Source of the DNA: Anoplopoma fimbria | Taxonomy: Eukaryota; Chordata; Actinopteri; Perciformes; Anoplopomatidae | Direction of reading: 5' to 3' | Assembly: GCF_027596085.1 (NCBI RefSeq) | Contig: NC_072471.1 | Location: forward strand, 6,860,028 to 6,924,027 | DNA: 64,000 bases | Shown: positions 12,417 through 26,564 of the stretch, piece after piece | Position numbering within the stretch: the first letter of the stretch is position 1 | Layout of the letters: each line of letters begins with the position of its first letter | Notes under the pieces: generated by a model | Told to the model about the DNA's origin: nothing | The model's database searches: none | What the model saw: the letters and a program-made list of their open reading frames with translations, nothing else | Program-made: the position numbers and the translations under genes

Positions 12417-14584
12417 AGAAAAGAAATCATTGGCTTATTGTGGGCGATTGCTAATTTCCCTCAACTGATGATTATCTGTGGATCTGAACTGTTGACATGA
12501 GTAAATTTGCATATTTGTGAAGTTTAAATATTTGACACTAGTTGGAATCAACTTGTTTCATTGCTGTGACTTCGGGAAAAGTTCCTTTCAATTCCAGAAA
12601 ACATTGATTTTGTTTCAGTAAAGTTTGAATAACATCTAAAAGAAAGTAAAAACTTGACTGGCAGGTCGGAAGATGTATTGATGCTGCAATCTGTTGACCA
12701 CTAGTAGTGCCTTATGTTGGTGTAAACATTTGCATTCAGAATAAAAATTGGATTAGAATTTAGCATGACAGTGATTTTGACAGAAGATAAAAATGGGTTA
12801 ATGACATGATGAGGACTTATTGTCATAATGCGTCTTTGAGCAGGAGGCAAAGCTTATGAATGTGAAGGCAAAAATATTCCTTTTCATTTTTTTCTTTTCT
12901 TTCATGAAAATCTTTGTTTTATACTTGTAGGGTGAAAGCAACAATAGTTCTGTGTTCTAGGTTTGTTGTCTTTATTATTTTAGAACATGACTCTATTCTG
13001 AAAATATTTACCGTGGGTAATTTATTTTTATTTAATATAGTAGAAAAAGAAGAATATCAAGGATATCCATGGACAATGTTCCTTAATGTTTTGTTATCAA
13101 AATAAATTTGATGACTCTTTTTTTTAAATGCCAACATACTTTTTAATTATTACAATTTTTCTGACTAAACTGCCCAAGAGATTTCATTTGAATTTTCTTA
13201 AATTTAAATAAAACATCTGAAGATGAGCATATGCTCCTGTGAAATTTTGTCATTTTTTTACAACTCCATCATTAAGATTTTAATGCAACTTAAATGTAAA
13301 TGAGCGTATACAAATAATAATTCTACAATTTCCTCCAAATGTTGTCCAGAATGTATTGAATAATAACTTTAGGGAACTAATCTTGTCATTAGAAAATCAA
13401 CATTCAGTAGATCAACATCCAGATAAACGAATCTAACAAGCAACAGGAAAATTCCATTAGTTATGAAATTCCATTACTGTGAAATTGCATGCACGGATCA
13501 GTACTTCCTACTCCCTATCATTTCTTCCTCTGCCCAAACATTTGAAGGCTCAATATAGAGCTGGGTAATATGGTCCAAAAATGTAAAGAGTCATCCTTTC
13601 CATTTATTTCCTGGGGAAATAAATGGAAAGGATGACTCTTGTGATTTAAGACAGCTAATTGTCCCAGCTCTCATCTGTGTTACTTTTTGACAAAAAAATA
13701 ACTCTATTTACTTTATCTCACTCACAGTTACTATATAAATTCCTTGACAGAGAGTGGACCAACTCTGCAGGACTTCTGAGGCTCTTTACAATAAACTGTG
13801 TCATACACTGTGCACTAATCATTGTCTCAAGATATTTTGGGCATTCAATCATTTGCCTTTTGAGAATGCTTAGCAGAAGAAAAGCCCTGAATATAAATCC
13901 CAGCCTGTATGGCAGGTGCAGAAGGATTTCTGGCATTCCAGCGAGGTCCTTTTCCCCTCACTCATCAAAAGGTCTTGAGTTACCATGGGAGTGAGAGAGA
14001 GGGGTGGGCAGGTTGAGACAAAATTGTGGCCAAATAAAGCTGACAGAGTAAAGCTAGCCAGTAGCATCCTGTGAATGCATGTCCTATTTTATTCAACTCA
14101 AACAATGCACATTAAAGACAGCCTATGAGTGTATGTAGAGCCTCTTTGAACGCACACCCACACTGGTACAGAACTGAAAAGGAAAACCACTTCGGCTCTG
14201 GTCTCATCAGTCATGTTATAGTATCCCACGACTGATCTCAAATCTGTAGTTAAGGCAGGACGTTAAGCGAGCGACAGTGCAAAGAGAAAGCAGCTTCAAC
14301 CAAGAGGGAGGGCAGCGGCCTTCCTCCGAGAGGGGACTTCCTCTCAGCACCATGCTAACAGGGGCTTCTCACAGAGGTCCCATTGTGAACAAGGGCCCCG
14401 TAGATCCCCCCCAATACATGAAAGCAACACATGCCAGAGTTTCACTTCAGGAAAACGCAGACAAATATTTCAGTCTGATTGAGCCAAACTCTTAGAAAAA
14501 TAAAGGATACTCTTGTAAGGGGATAAAAAGGTATTATGCCATTGGGGGTCCTTTGCTCTCTCTTTCTCTCTGTGTCTGGTGTCT
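12417..14584. other. kera 3' UTR and kera-epyc intergenic region
   Basis: AT-rich; AATAAA at 12740 probably ends the keratocan transcript. Apart from the 26-bp hairpin at 13586 I see no gene, and the short open frames here have no splice or domain support. Confidence 0.5.
13586..13640. repeat. Perfect 26-bp hairpin with 3-nt loop
   Basis: The left arm 13586-13611 (AAGAGTCATCCTTTCC...) and right arm 13615-13640 are exact reverse complements, separated by TGG. The match stops at 13585/13641. Confidence 0.9.
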
Positions 14585-14585
14585 G

Positions 14586-14681
<96 letters not shown>

Positions 14682-14682
14682 G
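14585..14682. repeat. (TA)n microsatellite with (GT)n end
   Basis: About 36 TA units to 14670, then five GT units. The open frames across it (YIYIYI) are repeat artefacts. A (CA)n tract of about 10 units lies at 14860-14880. Confidence 0.97.
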
Positions 14683-14925
14683 TATTTGAGATGGTCGTGC
14701 ATGTGGGTGTACGGTGTGGGGTGGGTGCACCTCCACTGACCAAACGCAATGCGCTCTGGTCCAATCAGTCTCAGTGCCTACCTTCACACATAAGCGACAG
14801 GGCACTCAGGTCTGCCAGAGCGCACAGACCTACACATACACAAACACATTCGCGCACTTACACACACACACACACACACCTTTCACACAATTCACACACG
14901 CGCCCTCCCCTCTTCAAGGCACCCT

Positions 14926-15013
14926 GCGCGACCTCTCACCATTGGCCAAGTCCCGGAGCCCTCAGCATCTCCATCACGGCTGAAGGGACCATTCGGGAAA
15001 GCAGGAGACAGAG
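14926..15013 (+). other. epyc: Candidate untranslated first exon of epyc
   Basis: A GC-richer stretch follows the TA/CA repeats and ends in a strong donor ACAGAG|GTAAGC at 15013. The epyc exon with the start codon is preceded by an acceptor at 17851-17852, so an upstream untranslated exon is needed. The position fits; the 5' limit is a guess and there is no clear TATA box. Confidence 0.35.
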
Positions 15014-16432
15014 GTAAGCGTTCTCAGTTGCAATCTTCATGCCGGCTCAATGGCTCTGTAGTTCAGGGGATTAGAGGGCTCTGCTTTGCCCCTCCAAAAA
15101 ACACTGTGATTCAGTAGTCACTTGGCCAATTGGTTTGGCGGTGCAGCAGCTTTATTTCCACTTAGGGATTTGCTTTGGTGACTGTAATGTGGATGTCTTT
15201 GTTGTCCTTTGGCAATCTTAATGGTTATGATTTGGTGGATGGTAGCTTTTTAAGCTTCAGTTGATGTGATTCAGGGGTGTGCGGAGTGTCTGACAGGTGT
15301 TTGTTTTTTTGCATTATCAATACTTTTGAAAGCGTTGTCATTACGGTCTTATTTTGCAGTTTTGACAGATTTTCTTTTAATGCAATATATAATCAAGCAA
15401 GCATGCATGAATTTTGCCTCAAGAGATTTATCGAGTCTTTAACTTTTTTAAAACATTTTTTGTATTAATATACCTCCCTCCAATTCCAAAGAGTGTGATC
15501 AGAATCTTATTTGTACTTCATTTTTATATTATATTCTGAATTGTGGTCATATAGAATTTGTGTTTCTTATTTACAATTTTGTTACCTGCTTGATTGAGGA
15601 TGTTCAAGTTCCTTTAAACCTTTTTTTTGTGATGCAAATCTACCAATTTGTTGTGCAACCTGTAGTATAGGGAGGTCCGCCAAGTTTGCTTAAAGGTAAA
15701 GAAGGTAGAATCACTGGATATCAGGAATGCCCAACGCGAAGCCAAGCATAACACGGAGGTAGTCAGGAGGCTAGCCTCATACACAGTTCCCACACACTGT
15801 ACACTGTGATGGCCTGTATAAGCACACCTCTGTCTCTAGTATAGTCCCTCTTTCAGTGTAACCACGCTGGATTTCATAGCCTCCTGACAGAAGGTTATTT
15901 CAGTGGGGATGCTCACTACTCTGCTCACCTTCTCTCAATAGAGTGCACTCAGTTTATGTTGGACGTTTCCAAGAGATAATGACGGGATTGATTTGCATAG
16001 TCTGTCTTTCCCTCTGATATCAACACAGATTTGATTCAGGATTTAAATAATCTGTGAAGATGTTGGTGGGTTGTTTTTTCTGTTTTATATATCTGTCCTC
16101 ATCCCCAAAAATAGCAGCAGAGGTTTCTCAATTTTCTCTCTCTGAAAGATAGGTGTGTTAAGACAGACTGTGCATCTGTGAGAGGATGTGTCTCTTTCCA
16201 AGTGTGTGCTAGAATGTGTGTGCGTGTGCGTGTGCGTGTGTGTGTTTGTGTTTGTGTGTGTCTTTGAGCACCCTCACTGCTTGCTGAATGAAGCTTTTCC
16301 TTGCAGCAGTAACTCAGTGCCATCCTGTCCACAAACCTCGGTGGAATTTGGAGTTTGAGTGCTGAGACAGGCAGCGACCGGGCCTCATAAAGGCCCTCTG
16401 TGAAGGGCGAGGGGTCGAGTTAGCTTAGAAAC

Positions 16433-16477
<45 letters not shown>

Positions 16478-16533
16478 TCTCAGTCTTTTCCTCACTCTCT
16501 CCATCTTACCCTGAGGGCCAACATCTTGTCCAC

Positions 16534-16594
<61 letters not shown>

Positions 16595-17852
16595 TCTCTT
16601 CCCTTGCTCTCCGTTTCTCTGCCCCGGCCTGGAGGACTCTCTTTACAACTCTACTTCTTTTTCACATCGTCTATCTCAGGCCTGCTGACATGTTTGGCTA
16701 CACCTGTTATAAGCGTGCTATAAAATTCCTCCACTGACAGATGATTTATTCCTACACCTAATGTCTGCAGTGCCATTTTATTAAGCGGTAATTAACAAAA
16801 GCTAATCTTATTAGCACTTCCCACTAGGGATTCACATTTATGAACTTAACCAACATTATGAACAGCAGCTATCTGGGTCACGGCAGTGGATGTTAGATAT
16901 GCAATTATGCAGTGAAAATCAAACATACTAATTTGATATTCAAGTAGAAAAGTCCCTCTTGTATGTGCACTCTATTCGTGTTTGTTGCACGTTTCTGCCT
17001 TTAAAGCCTTTTTTGTGCGATTGGGAAAAATAATTGTATCAAAAAAATACAGAAATTCAAATCTGGCCTTAACAATGTTTTAATGGAAAAGAAGCAACCC
17101 CAAATCCCTTCACCTGTAAACTGGTATTACACACTCACAACATACAGTAAGGTTAAATAACTGCCAGAAATTGCTGAAATAATCATGAAAAAGGCAAGAA
17201 CCCAACTCACTGCACATTTTTCTGATACGTTTAGAGACAAAACAACAGAATAAATCCAGGCAGTCTGTTTGAGGCTAATTGTTAAAGGGTTTAACACATT
17301 TAAACCAAAAATTCCTACAAATTGAAATTAGATTTCATAGAAGTACATAGTAGTTATAAGTGTTTAGCACCGGCAATTGATGAAAACATTCCCATGGTTC
17401 CTTATCAGATCAACTGTGACGTCTGACCTTTGACACACCACAGGCGAGCTCTGATTTGAGCCAAGATGGCTGCTCCCTGGAACAGTGAGCCTCTGGCTAC
17501 AGAGAGGCAAGAGGCCCCCATATTTCGATTCTTCCAGCTGTCCGCACCTCTGTAATGAAACCACTGACCTTACTGATGTGACACAATGTCAAGCCATGTC
17601 TGTGTATAACCATATAGGCCGATTATGATTAAATTCAAAGCTTCAATTCTAACAGCTGTGCTTTTGTACTTAGTATTGGTACTGTAGTGGTACAGTATAT
17701 TGAAGAAGGTCAATTTCTGCATGATCATTCCTCTTTCACCTTAGAACTTTACATGTTACATGGGACAAATTATGTCCTGTACTGCATCTAGAAACCTAAA
17801 TCTTTGAATGGACGTTCCCCCTTTGACTTCACTTCTCTCTGTCCCTGTCAAG
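15014..17852. other. Probable first intron of epyc
   Basis: No coding exon recognised. It contains a (GT)n tract (16216-16260) and two long (TC)n tracts (16444-16474 and 16535-16591). The Ser-Leu open frame over the second tract is a repeat artefact. Confidence 0.4.
16444..16591. repeat. Two (TC)n microsatellite tracts
   Basis: (TC)n at 16444-16474 and again at 16535-16591, separated by about 60 bp of pyrimidine-rich sequence. Confidence 0.95.
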
Positions 17853-17864
17853 GTGGACGACAGT

Positions 17865-18117
17865 ATGAGGATGCTTGTGCGGCTCGTGTTGGGACTCGTC
17901 GTCCTTAAAGCGGTGGTGGCCGGCCCCAGATTTTCCCGACAGGTGGACTTGGATACATACGACAGTTCCAACTATGATGTGGATCTAGACAATTTAAATT
18001 TGGAGAACCAGGATATCTATGAATATGAAGACGGGCTGACGATTGATGATCCTCAGGTAAGAAACTATCTCGGTCGAGAGAAAATGTTTATTATTATATA
18101 AATATATAAATATATTC

Positions 18118-18168
<51 letters not shown>

Positions 18169-19273
18169 CATCTTTCTTATGTTTGGTCACTTTTAATTGG
18201 CAGTTCAAGGAAATGAGTTGGATCATAGCTTTGCTTATGCATATCTTACACTGCATAATGTCTTTCCCAGAAGTTACTATTTTCTTCCAATTATACAAAT
18301 CGCAGCCATGACGGTGTAATATTGGCGAATGGGCTGGTTTTGGCCCGAGGTCACCAGGTTCATGAAGCACACAGGCCTCCTGCTGATACCAGCAGTTTGT
18401 CCAGTGAGATAATAAACATTCTGTTCTCCAGCTTTTTGCATTAATGTTGCCAAAATATTTAACATTTATTCCTTGGCCAGTAACCATTTAGCTGACATGC
18501 AATAGAGCCTCCACAGGCTTACTTCTTCTGCATCTGGAGTTTTTTTCATATGTGGAATCAAACAATATTTATGCCTAAATGATAGATTTATGATGCATAT
18601 ATATATATATTCCTGGAAAAGCGGAGTAAGGATGAACCAAACATTTTTGATTTATTTAGTTGTTTTGTCTTTGCATGATTTCATTATATCACTATATAAA
18701 ATTCTCTTTTTTAAAGATTATTTTCTTGCCTTTTCATTTGACAGACGACAGTGTAGAAATGGGAGAGAGATAGAGAGGGGTATGAGATTCAACAAAGGTC
18801 CTGAGGCCCAAATGGAACCTGGGATGTTGCGGTTCTCTGTAACCACTCGGCTACCGAGGTGCTCCCACAGTATATATTTCTATCAGTCACAGGTAAAGAG
18901 CATTATCTGCCCTCTGCGACTTACTCATTTTCTCAAAAATACAGTACCGTGGCAGAGGGGGTTTACGAGCTGTATGATGGAGTCCAGAAGTTCCCTTTAA
19001 ATCAGCTTGAGTTGAGTGTGATGTGGCAAGACTACAGGGCATGCTGGGATGGCAAGCTTTAGCCAAACTCCATGGTCCCGTTTATACCTCTTTGTTGCAC
19101 GAAAATAAGGCCAAGGTATGTCAAGATGGCAGAATTTCAACAGGCTTCTTCAGAGCCAGTGATTTAATGTAGACCTGATGTGGATTGCACTCACACCACT
19201 GCTCGTATCTTAAACCAATCCAACAATCCAATGCATTTAGCAGATATGACAAGATGTTGCAGAAAAAAGAAAA

Positions 19274-19304
<31 letters not shown>

Positions 19305-22300
19305 TAGGTGAATAATTTGCATCCACCATTGCAAAAAGGTACAACATCCTTCTGCCTATATTTAAGATGATTCTGTTGTGCAAAGTTTTACAGCTGAGTG
19401 TTTCACATGGCAGTGTTCAATGTGTGAAAGTTGTAATCTGTTGCAGGGGAATGGTTTTGATAATGGCTCTCTGTTTAACAAGCCTGGATATGACACAGCA
19501 CATTGTGTAAAATGTGTGGGAGTCTGGGGGAGCAGGAAGAGGAGAAAACTTCCCCATCTAGTCATTCACTCTGAATAAACACTAAGTTTTCACTCTTGAT
19601 CTTAGCTGGTTGAGAAAAAGCATATTGCAAGGATCTGTCATGTTGTTTTGTTTTGCACAGTTTAAAGTTGAGAGTGCAGCTCCTCAGATAGACTGGTTGC
19701 TCAAGAAGAGTTGAATGGATTTTATTCACATGCACACATCAGATGTCAGGGGAGAAATGAAGCGATGGTGACCTCCGTGTCTCTGGAATGCTGACTCTTT
19801 ACTTTCCACATCCAGCTCTCTGTTTGTATTTCTCTTCTTCCTCCCCCGGGCTTGTCTCTTTTGAGAGCAGTAAAGGCTCATCTACGGAAGATATCCAAGC
19901 AAATCATCTTCAGTCTGCTGCATTCTAAACGCTTTAATCGCCGAGGTTTAGATTTAATGAGGCGACTTCTTATCGTTTCACCAAGACATTCAGTCGGTCC
20001 TCTTGGACCAGACTTTATTACCTCAGTTATTAAGATGAATTCTGTTGGTGCTGCTGGTTGTAGTGGGTTGTATTACTGTCGGACTGAAATTGGACACCTG
20101 TAGTTCTACATTTGCTCCACTTGGAAAACAACTAAATAAATACAATGTACATGTTTAGCCCTTATCCAGTCATTAATATCATCATCTTATCTGTTTATAA
20201 TGATAAACTTACTTGAACATAAAGGGAATGTTGACCCTGCTTTGGCCCTGCCAGGAGTTATATGAGAAGATGAATTCCACTCTCACTTCTGTGAATTAAT
20301 AAAAAGCTACAGTTGGTTTTGGTTAGCAAAGACTGGAATCAGGGGGGAAGCAGCTAGCCGTACTCACTGTTCAATTGTTTAATCATTTTTTTATGTGGGA
20401 AACTTTTATGCTGCCGTCTTGGCCAGGACTCCTATGGAAAAGAGATTTCAAATTTCAGTTGGACTATCCTGGATACATAAAGGTTCAATTAAGAAAATTA
20501 GAAATTAAAAACTGCTACCAACAATCATATTTACTGAACAGACTTGAGTGTCATCAATCTCCTCATGGAACTTTGCAAGAAAGCAATTCAGCATATTTCT
20601 CAAAATGTTGAACTTTTCCTTTAGGATACAAAATGCAGAGTTATTGTTGGCATTCACTCTGGACAGGAGAGCTTCATAAATGTGACTAAAAATGTAACAC
20701 GTGGCTTTCCAGTGGACTCAGGACTTCATAAGAATTAACTTGATATTGTCCATGCTGTGCAGTATCTTCACAGTGATCATTCTGTCCTTTTGTTTGTTGT
20801 AAAGGAAGCAGCTGGTGAACCAGTGTGAGGAAAAAAAGAAGGCTTAAACTTTACATTTAGTGCTGAATGCACCTACTCATTGATACACTACACACTACGA
20901 CTGCAACATAACATTTGGCATCAGCTTGATGCTCACATTTATGCCCTTTGCATTCTGTATTCCCATGCTGCTTCCAGAGAGGGTCACTTTTCAGTATTTT
21001 TAGTTGCCAGCCTTTTCGCCTCTTCTTTCCCCCTCGGGTGGATATGTTTGCTTTGGGGAAAAGGGGGGAAATGAAGGGGAGAGCTGCAGCGAGCAAACTC
21101 TGCACAACACTTTTCAAAGGCCTACCTTGTTGTATCCCAAACTGTGTCTCTGCCAAGCTTTAAAATTTGACTGGGCATCTTTTCATCGCTGCATTTAAAG
21201 TCTCAGCATGACTTTCACGCAAACTCATATTTATTGTTACCGATCACTTAATGGCTGCACGTTATTTGACTTGATTTATTGTAATGATGCATGATTTTTG
21301 ATAGCTCTAGGCTTACTGTGGTCACAAGTAGCTGAAAAGACTAAAATATGGATTTTTGCAGCTACCATGTGTGTCTTGGTTCCACAAGGACCATTCCCTT
21401 TTCTGAGGGTTGAGTCAGCCTGGTTGGGCGTGAGAGAGTGTCAGGTATTACCTGCGGCGGTGTGTGGGGGCTCATTGCCCTCGCCTGGAGAACGACAGAA
21501 CTGCAGGTTTGATCAAACTTCAAAGTGCAACTGCAGTGACTGTGACTGCAATTATAACGACGGATAGATATACCATGAAGCTTTTAATGAGGAAACCACA
21601 AAGGACTGTAATTCTTAAATATTGGTCGGTTTGGCAGAGCTGTCTTTTCATTCGTTTCCCCACATACAACGTAAATGCTGCTTAGCCTTGGTTTATAAAG
21701 TAATTTTATATTTTGACACAGTTTTGCAACCTCTGCAGTTTGTCTAGTACTTAAGTTTACCCTAAACTGATTACAACCAGTTAAAGGTAAAATATATATT
21801 GCTTTTTTACATGATATGATTCAAGAACTTTTCAATGAAGAATTTAAAAAATTGTCATGTCTGAAGTTGTAGTTTGATTTAAAAAAAACAACCATTTCCT
21901 GATTTCACCAAAAAAAGGGATTTGTAAACATCCCTCCATTACTGATCAGTTCAAGTAGATAAAAACTATAACTTCACACTGAATCCGTATAAAGTTAGAA
22001 AAGAAAGTGTTTTTGCCTTGTGGCAAATTAGATGACATGATATCTGTCAATGTTATTTTGTATATCTGTTGATATTGAAAACACATTTCATTTACAAATG
22101 TATATTCAGATAGTGCTAATGGTTGATGGGAAGTGAAATTAGGTTAATCACTGTTATAAAATGTCTACTACAGTCTGTCCAGGAAGGTGCATGTGACTGG
22201 TGATTGGAGACTTAAATCAGTACACTTTGCTTCCATCTAGTGGTTCCATCATGGTTCTTTGTTTTGGTCTTTGGTACAGTGATATAGAAATTGAACTGTG

Positions 22301-25300
22301 TTACCTCAGATCATATCGTCTCAGATCTGCAGACTTCTCCTGTTGTTAGTTAGGAAGAACTGACTTGCATGCCTTGTATCCATCAATCCGTCCTCCATTT
22401 TCTGAATCCATTTGTACTCCAACTACAATTCTTTTTTAAATTAGTACCTAAAAGGTATTGGCCTGTAAAATAAAAATGCTTAATAAATGTAGCTATAATA
22501 GATGAAAGTTGTATAATGGATAGGATCAATACTTTTGCTGATTAAGGACTAAATAGCAAATAGGATATCAAGAGACATTTTTGATGCTATGGTATGAATA
22601 GAGCAGAGGTTTTAAATGTTGTGAGTGTCCTCACACAATTAATGATACTGTTTAAATGATGGTTGGTTATAGATTTTGACAAATTGACAGATACAAAAGA
22701 TTTTGATTTTCCACATTTACATCCAACAAAATACATTAAACGCCCTGACTGTCTAATAAAATATGGTCCTTCCTGGATTATGTGTTGCAGAAGTCTAACT
22801 ACACAAAAAGATGCCCATTTTCATTGAGATGTCATAATTGCATTTATTACTATTTTACAGTATTAATGTGCGCATGCATATAGAGTAGATGAGTTCAAAT
22901 TTAATAAGGGAGCACCTTTTTTCTTACAATTCTCTTGAAAACAGTGGACATTTGAATGGCCAGGCTGTGTCATCTGCTCAGAATTATGCTTCATTGTACA
23001 GCTGATCTCCATTATCACCATTACTGCATTAGCCTCCAGCTTTCAGTTTATTCATTTGCTAAGGTGGCATCTTTACCAAACACTGAAATGTGCAGGTTAA
23101 CTATTTTATTTTTGGAATCGAGCAAAATGTCTTGGCCTGTATTTTCCCTGAATACAATAATATCAGGACGAAATTAGCTTACTTATAAAAAAAATGAAAA
23201 GTATTATAAAAAATAAAGAAATGGATGCAGGAGTTTCAGTTTATATACGACTTAGAAAAACATTGATGCTCGATCTGAAGTTAAATTATCTTTATACATT
23301 TTTGACTCATTGCTGCTGTCTTTCCCTCAGATAGAGATTGGAACACTGGCTCCACCTGACTATGACTACCCTGTACCCAAGGCCTCGGAGGAAGTAGATG
23401 AGGGGGAGGAAGAGGAGGAAGAGATGCCCCTAACACCCCAGCTCACCCATCAGGGTTCAGGGGGATCTGGGGTCCTCATGGGCCCGGACACACAGAAAGG
23501 TCTGAAAAAGCACACACCCGTTAACTTTGAGTCGTTTAAGGTCACTGGGTTTAAATGAGGGCCTTGATCCTCCTGCTGCCGATGGAAAGCAGTGTCTCAA
23601 CATGCAAAAAACTCCAAGACAAAGATAGACTAATCTACTTCCTAAACTTGTCGTCTGCATCTTCAACAATCATCTTTTCCATGTGCATGTCTTCCATTTA
23701 ACTAGCTGTTAATGGTTAAATGTGTACTTTTCAATGACTTTGTCCATTTGTCACCATTTGTCTACTTAACCTGATCATCATTGTGAGGTGATTATTGATC
23801 CATTTCATCTGTCTGTTTATTAATACCTAATCTTGTCTCTAACAAGAGGTGGAGCTGCGTCTGACGCCCATTGACATCCTTCATGTGCCTGGGGATTTTG
23901 GGGGCTCCGTAGGGTCTGGGGCCTCAGGAGCTTCTGGGGCTTCTGGGGCTTCTGGGTCGGGAGGATCCGGAGGCTCTGGGGGTTCTGGTGATATAATCCT
24001 GATCTCCGGAGACTCTGAGGAGCTCCACAGCTCAGGGGGATCTGGGGAATTCTTGGTATCTGGGGATCTCCTGATATCTGGGGATCTCCTGATATCTGGG
24101 GATCTCCTGATATCTGGGGATCTCTCAGGATCCGGGGATATTTCTGGCTCTGGGATTTCCATTGAATTCCCCCTGGGCTCTGGAGGGTCTGGGGACCAGT
24201 ATGGTTCTGGGTCCTCTGGAGATCTCTTAATCTCAGGGGCCTCCGAAAGCTCTGGGGATTCTGGGGACTCTGGTGAGTCTGGTGACTCAGGGATAACGTT
24301 GTTATCTGGAGGTTAGTACAGATGACAACTCTGCTGTATTTCTTTATGTGTCTTACTCTGTGTTGATTGTTGGGTTTGTGGTAATTGTCTCAAATTCCAT
24401 TTAACTTAAATGTAGTTAAATGTTGATTTTTCTCATAATCTTGCTTATTTGTTGTACTCTGTGCCATTGTTTTTGTCTTACTCATAATCAATCATTCTCC
24501 TAACTCCTGTGTGTGAACGGGTTGATTGATTGTCCATCTCACCCTCCACCCTTCCTAATCTCGTGTCTCCTAACCCCGACCCTTGGCTCTAACAAGAGGA
24601 GGAGCTCATTCCCGAGACTATCCCTAGCGAGGCGTCAGGCGCTTCAGGGGAGTTCTCAGGTGCTTCAGGAACCTCAGGGGCCTCTGGGGATCTCGGAGCC
24701 TCTAGAGACTTAGAGTTCTCTGGATCCTCTGGGACTTCTGGTGTCTCTGGCTCTGGAGACACAGAGGAACCTGAGGTAGCTCTGACCCCTGACACTGATA
24801 AAGGTCAGTATCTAATCTAGACTTGTGGGTAAAAAACTGAAGTTAAAATCTCATACACCAAAACATAAAACATAAAACAAAAACAAGGTTCCAGGTCCGA
24901 TGCTGGGCCAGGCACCCAATTCATCTTTTTATCAACTTCTACCTGTTAATCAGTTTTTTCCACTTCCTCTGACTTTGAATTAGCTTTGCAAACTTTTTTT
25001 TTTTTTTTTATTTGTTCACCTTCATCAAAATCACTGATTACTTGGTTGTAGACCAGCTGCTTTAAAAGTATCTTCTGGAGTTTTTGACCACTAGTAGTGC
25101 TATGGAGCATTGGTTTAAAGTGTTGGTCCCAGTTTGTTAGTATCATGCACAAGAAGGAAGAAACTAATAGTTTAGTAGTCAGCCTTCAATGCATTCAAGT
25201 TGACACTTGCATTACAGCAACAAAAGAAATCCCCCCCCCCCAGCCCGAAAAGCATTTCCCCCACAGCAGATATTTGCTAACAAGCAAATTTGTGACGACT

Positions 25301-26512
25301 GAGCATATCACGTCATGCCATTAACCTCAAAAAAACACTTCCATTTAACTTCCATTCATCAGTTAAATGCTATAAACACTTGGTTAACACTGCTAATATA
25401 CTTTGTGTTACTTATCACTGCGGCAAACAGTGGCTTGCTGTTTTTGTCAGAACCGGCCCATGCTGATCTAACCTGTTTATTTAACACCTAATCTTGTCTC
25501 TAACAAGAGGAGGAGCTGATTCCAGCTACACCAGAAACCCCTCAGGAGGGTACTGGCGGTGTAGAAGGCTCAGTGAGCTCTGGTGAACCTGACGAGCCTG
25601 AAGAGCCTGTGATTGACAGGAAAGGTCAGTATGTAACAACACAGGCATTGAATTCAGTCAATGTGGGATAGAAATGTCAGTTTGGTTCCTGATTTGATTG
25701 ACTCTGCCATTTGGATTACTAATGTCTGATTAACTACCAACCTTCCTGTGAAATACATACTACCTCCTGCTAATTTATTCCCTTCCTCCCCTCTTTACGT
25801 CCTTCTAATCCACATTGTCCAGGTATGCCCACTTGCCTGCTGTGCACGTGCCTCGGTGGTTCGGTCTACTGCGATGACTTGAAGCTGGATAGTGTTCCAC
25901 CTCTTCCCAAAGACACCACTCACTTCTACGCCCGCTACAACAGAATCACCAAGATCAACAAGTCCGACTTCGCCTTCATGAGTATGTCTGCATTAAAAAT
26001 ATAGAAATATTAGATATATTCAGGACTGGATATGAAGTTGATGTTTTGGTGTGGTTTGTTCGCCTCCTTCCAGACAAGCTGAAGAAGATTGACCTGACCG
26101 CCAACGAGATAAAGTCCATCGAAGACACAGCATTTTTGGGTCTGCCTGAGCTGGAGGAGCTGGTGATTCGAGAAAACCATATCTCACAGCTGCCTGCTCT
26201 CCCAGAGACCATGAGCCTGATTGATGCCAGCCATAACCACATTGGCAGCAAGGGTATTCACAGAGAGGCGTTCAAAGTAAGTACACCTTACTTATAATTT
26301 CTGTCACTCACTTCTGTCACGCCCACTCAATAAAGGACGATATATTGCTCAATACTAGCTTGTTCGTATATTTTAACGCGGATACCTTTGCACTGTCTTG
26401 CAGTGCTTGAATTGTTCACAAAACATATTTATATATAAATATAATAATGTAAAAATGTTGGTCATAGTTATGCAAACAAGCTCTTACTCGCATCAGCTGT
26501 GACCATGTACAT

Positions 26513-26564
<52 letters not shown>

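Larger units (their letters stand above)
18057..23330. other. Large intron of epyc
   Basis: A 5.3-kb AT-rich intron between the signal-peptide exon and the acidic exon. It holds a (TTA)n tract, a SINE and a short (TA)n at 19280-19306. The short open frames have no domain or splice support; nothing else is seen. Confidence 0.6.

Noticed and set aside
17808..17864. Earlier in-frame start for epyc
   Set aside because: It lies upstream of the splice acceptor at 17851-17852 and would put a non-signal sequence ahead of a clear signal peptide.
18741..18869. Functional tRNA gene
   Set aside because: It has an A box but a decayed B box, no cloverleaf, and a SINE-type body.
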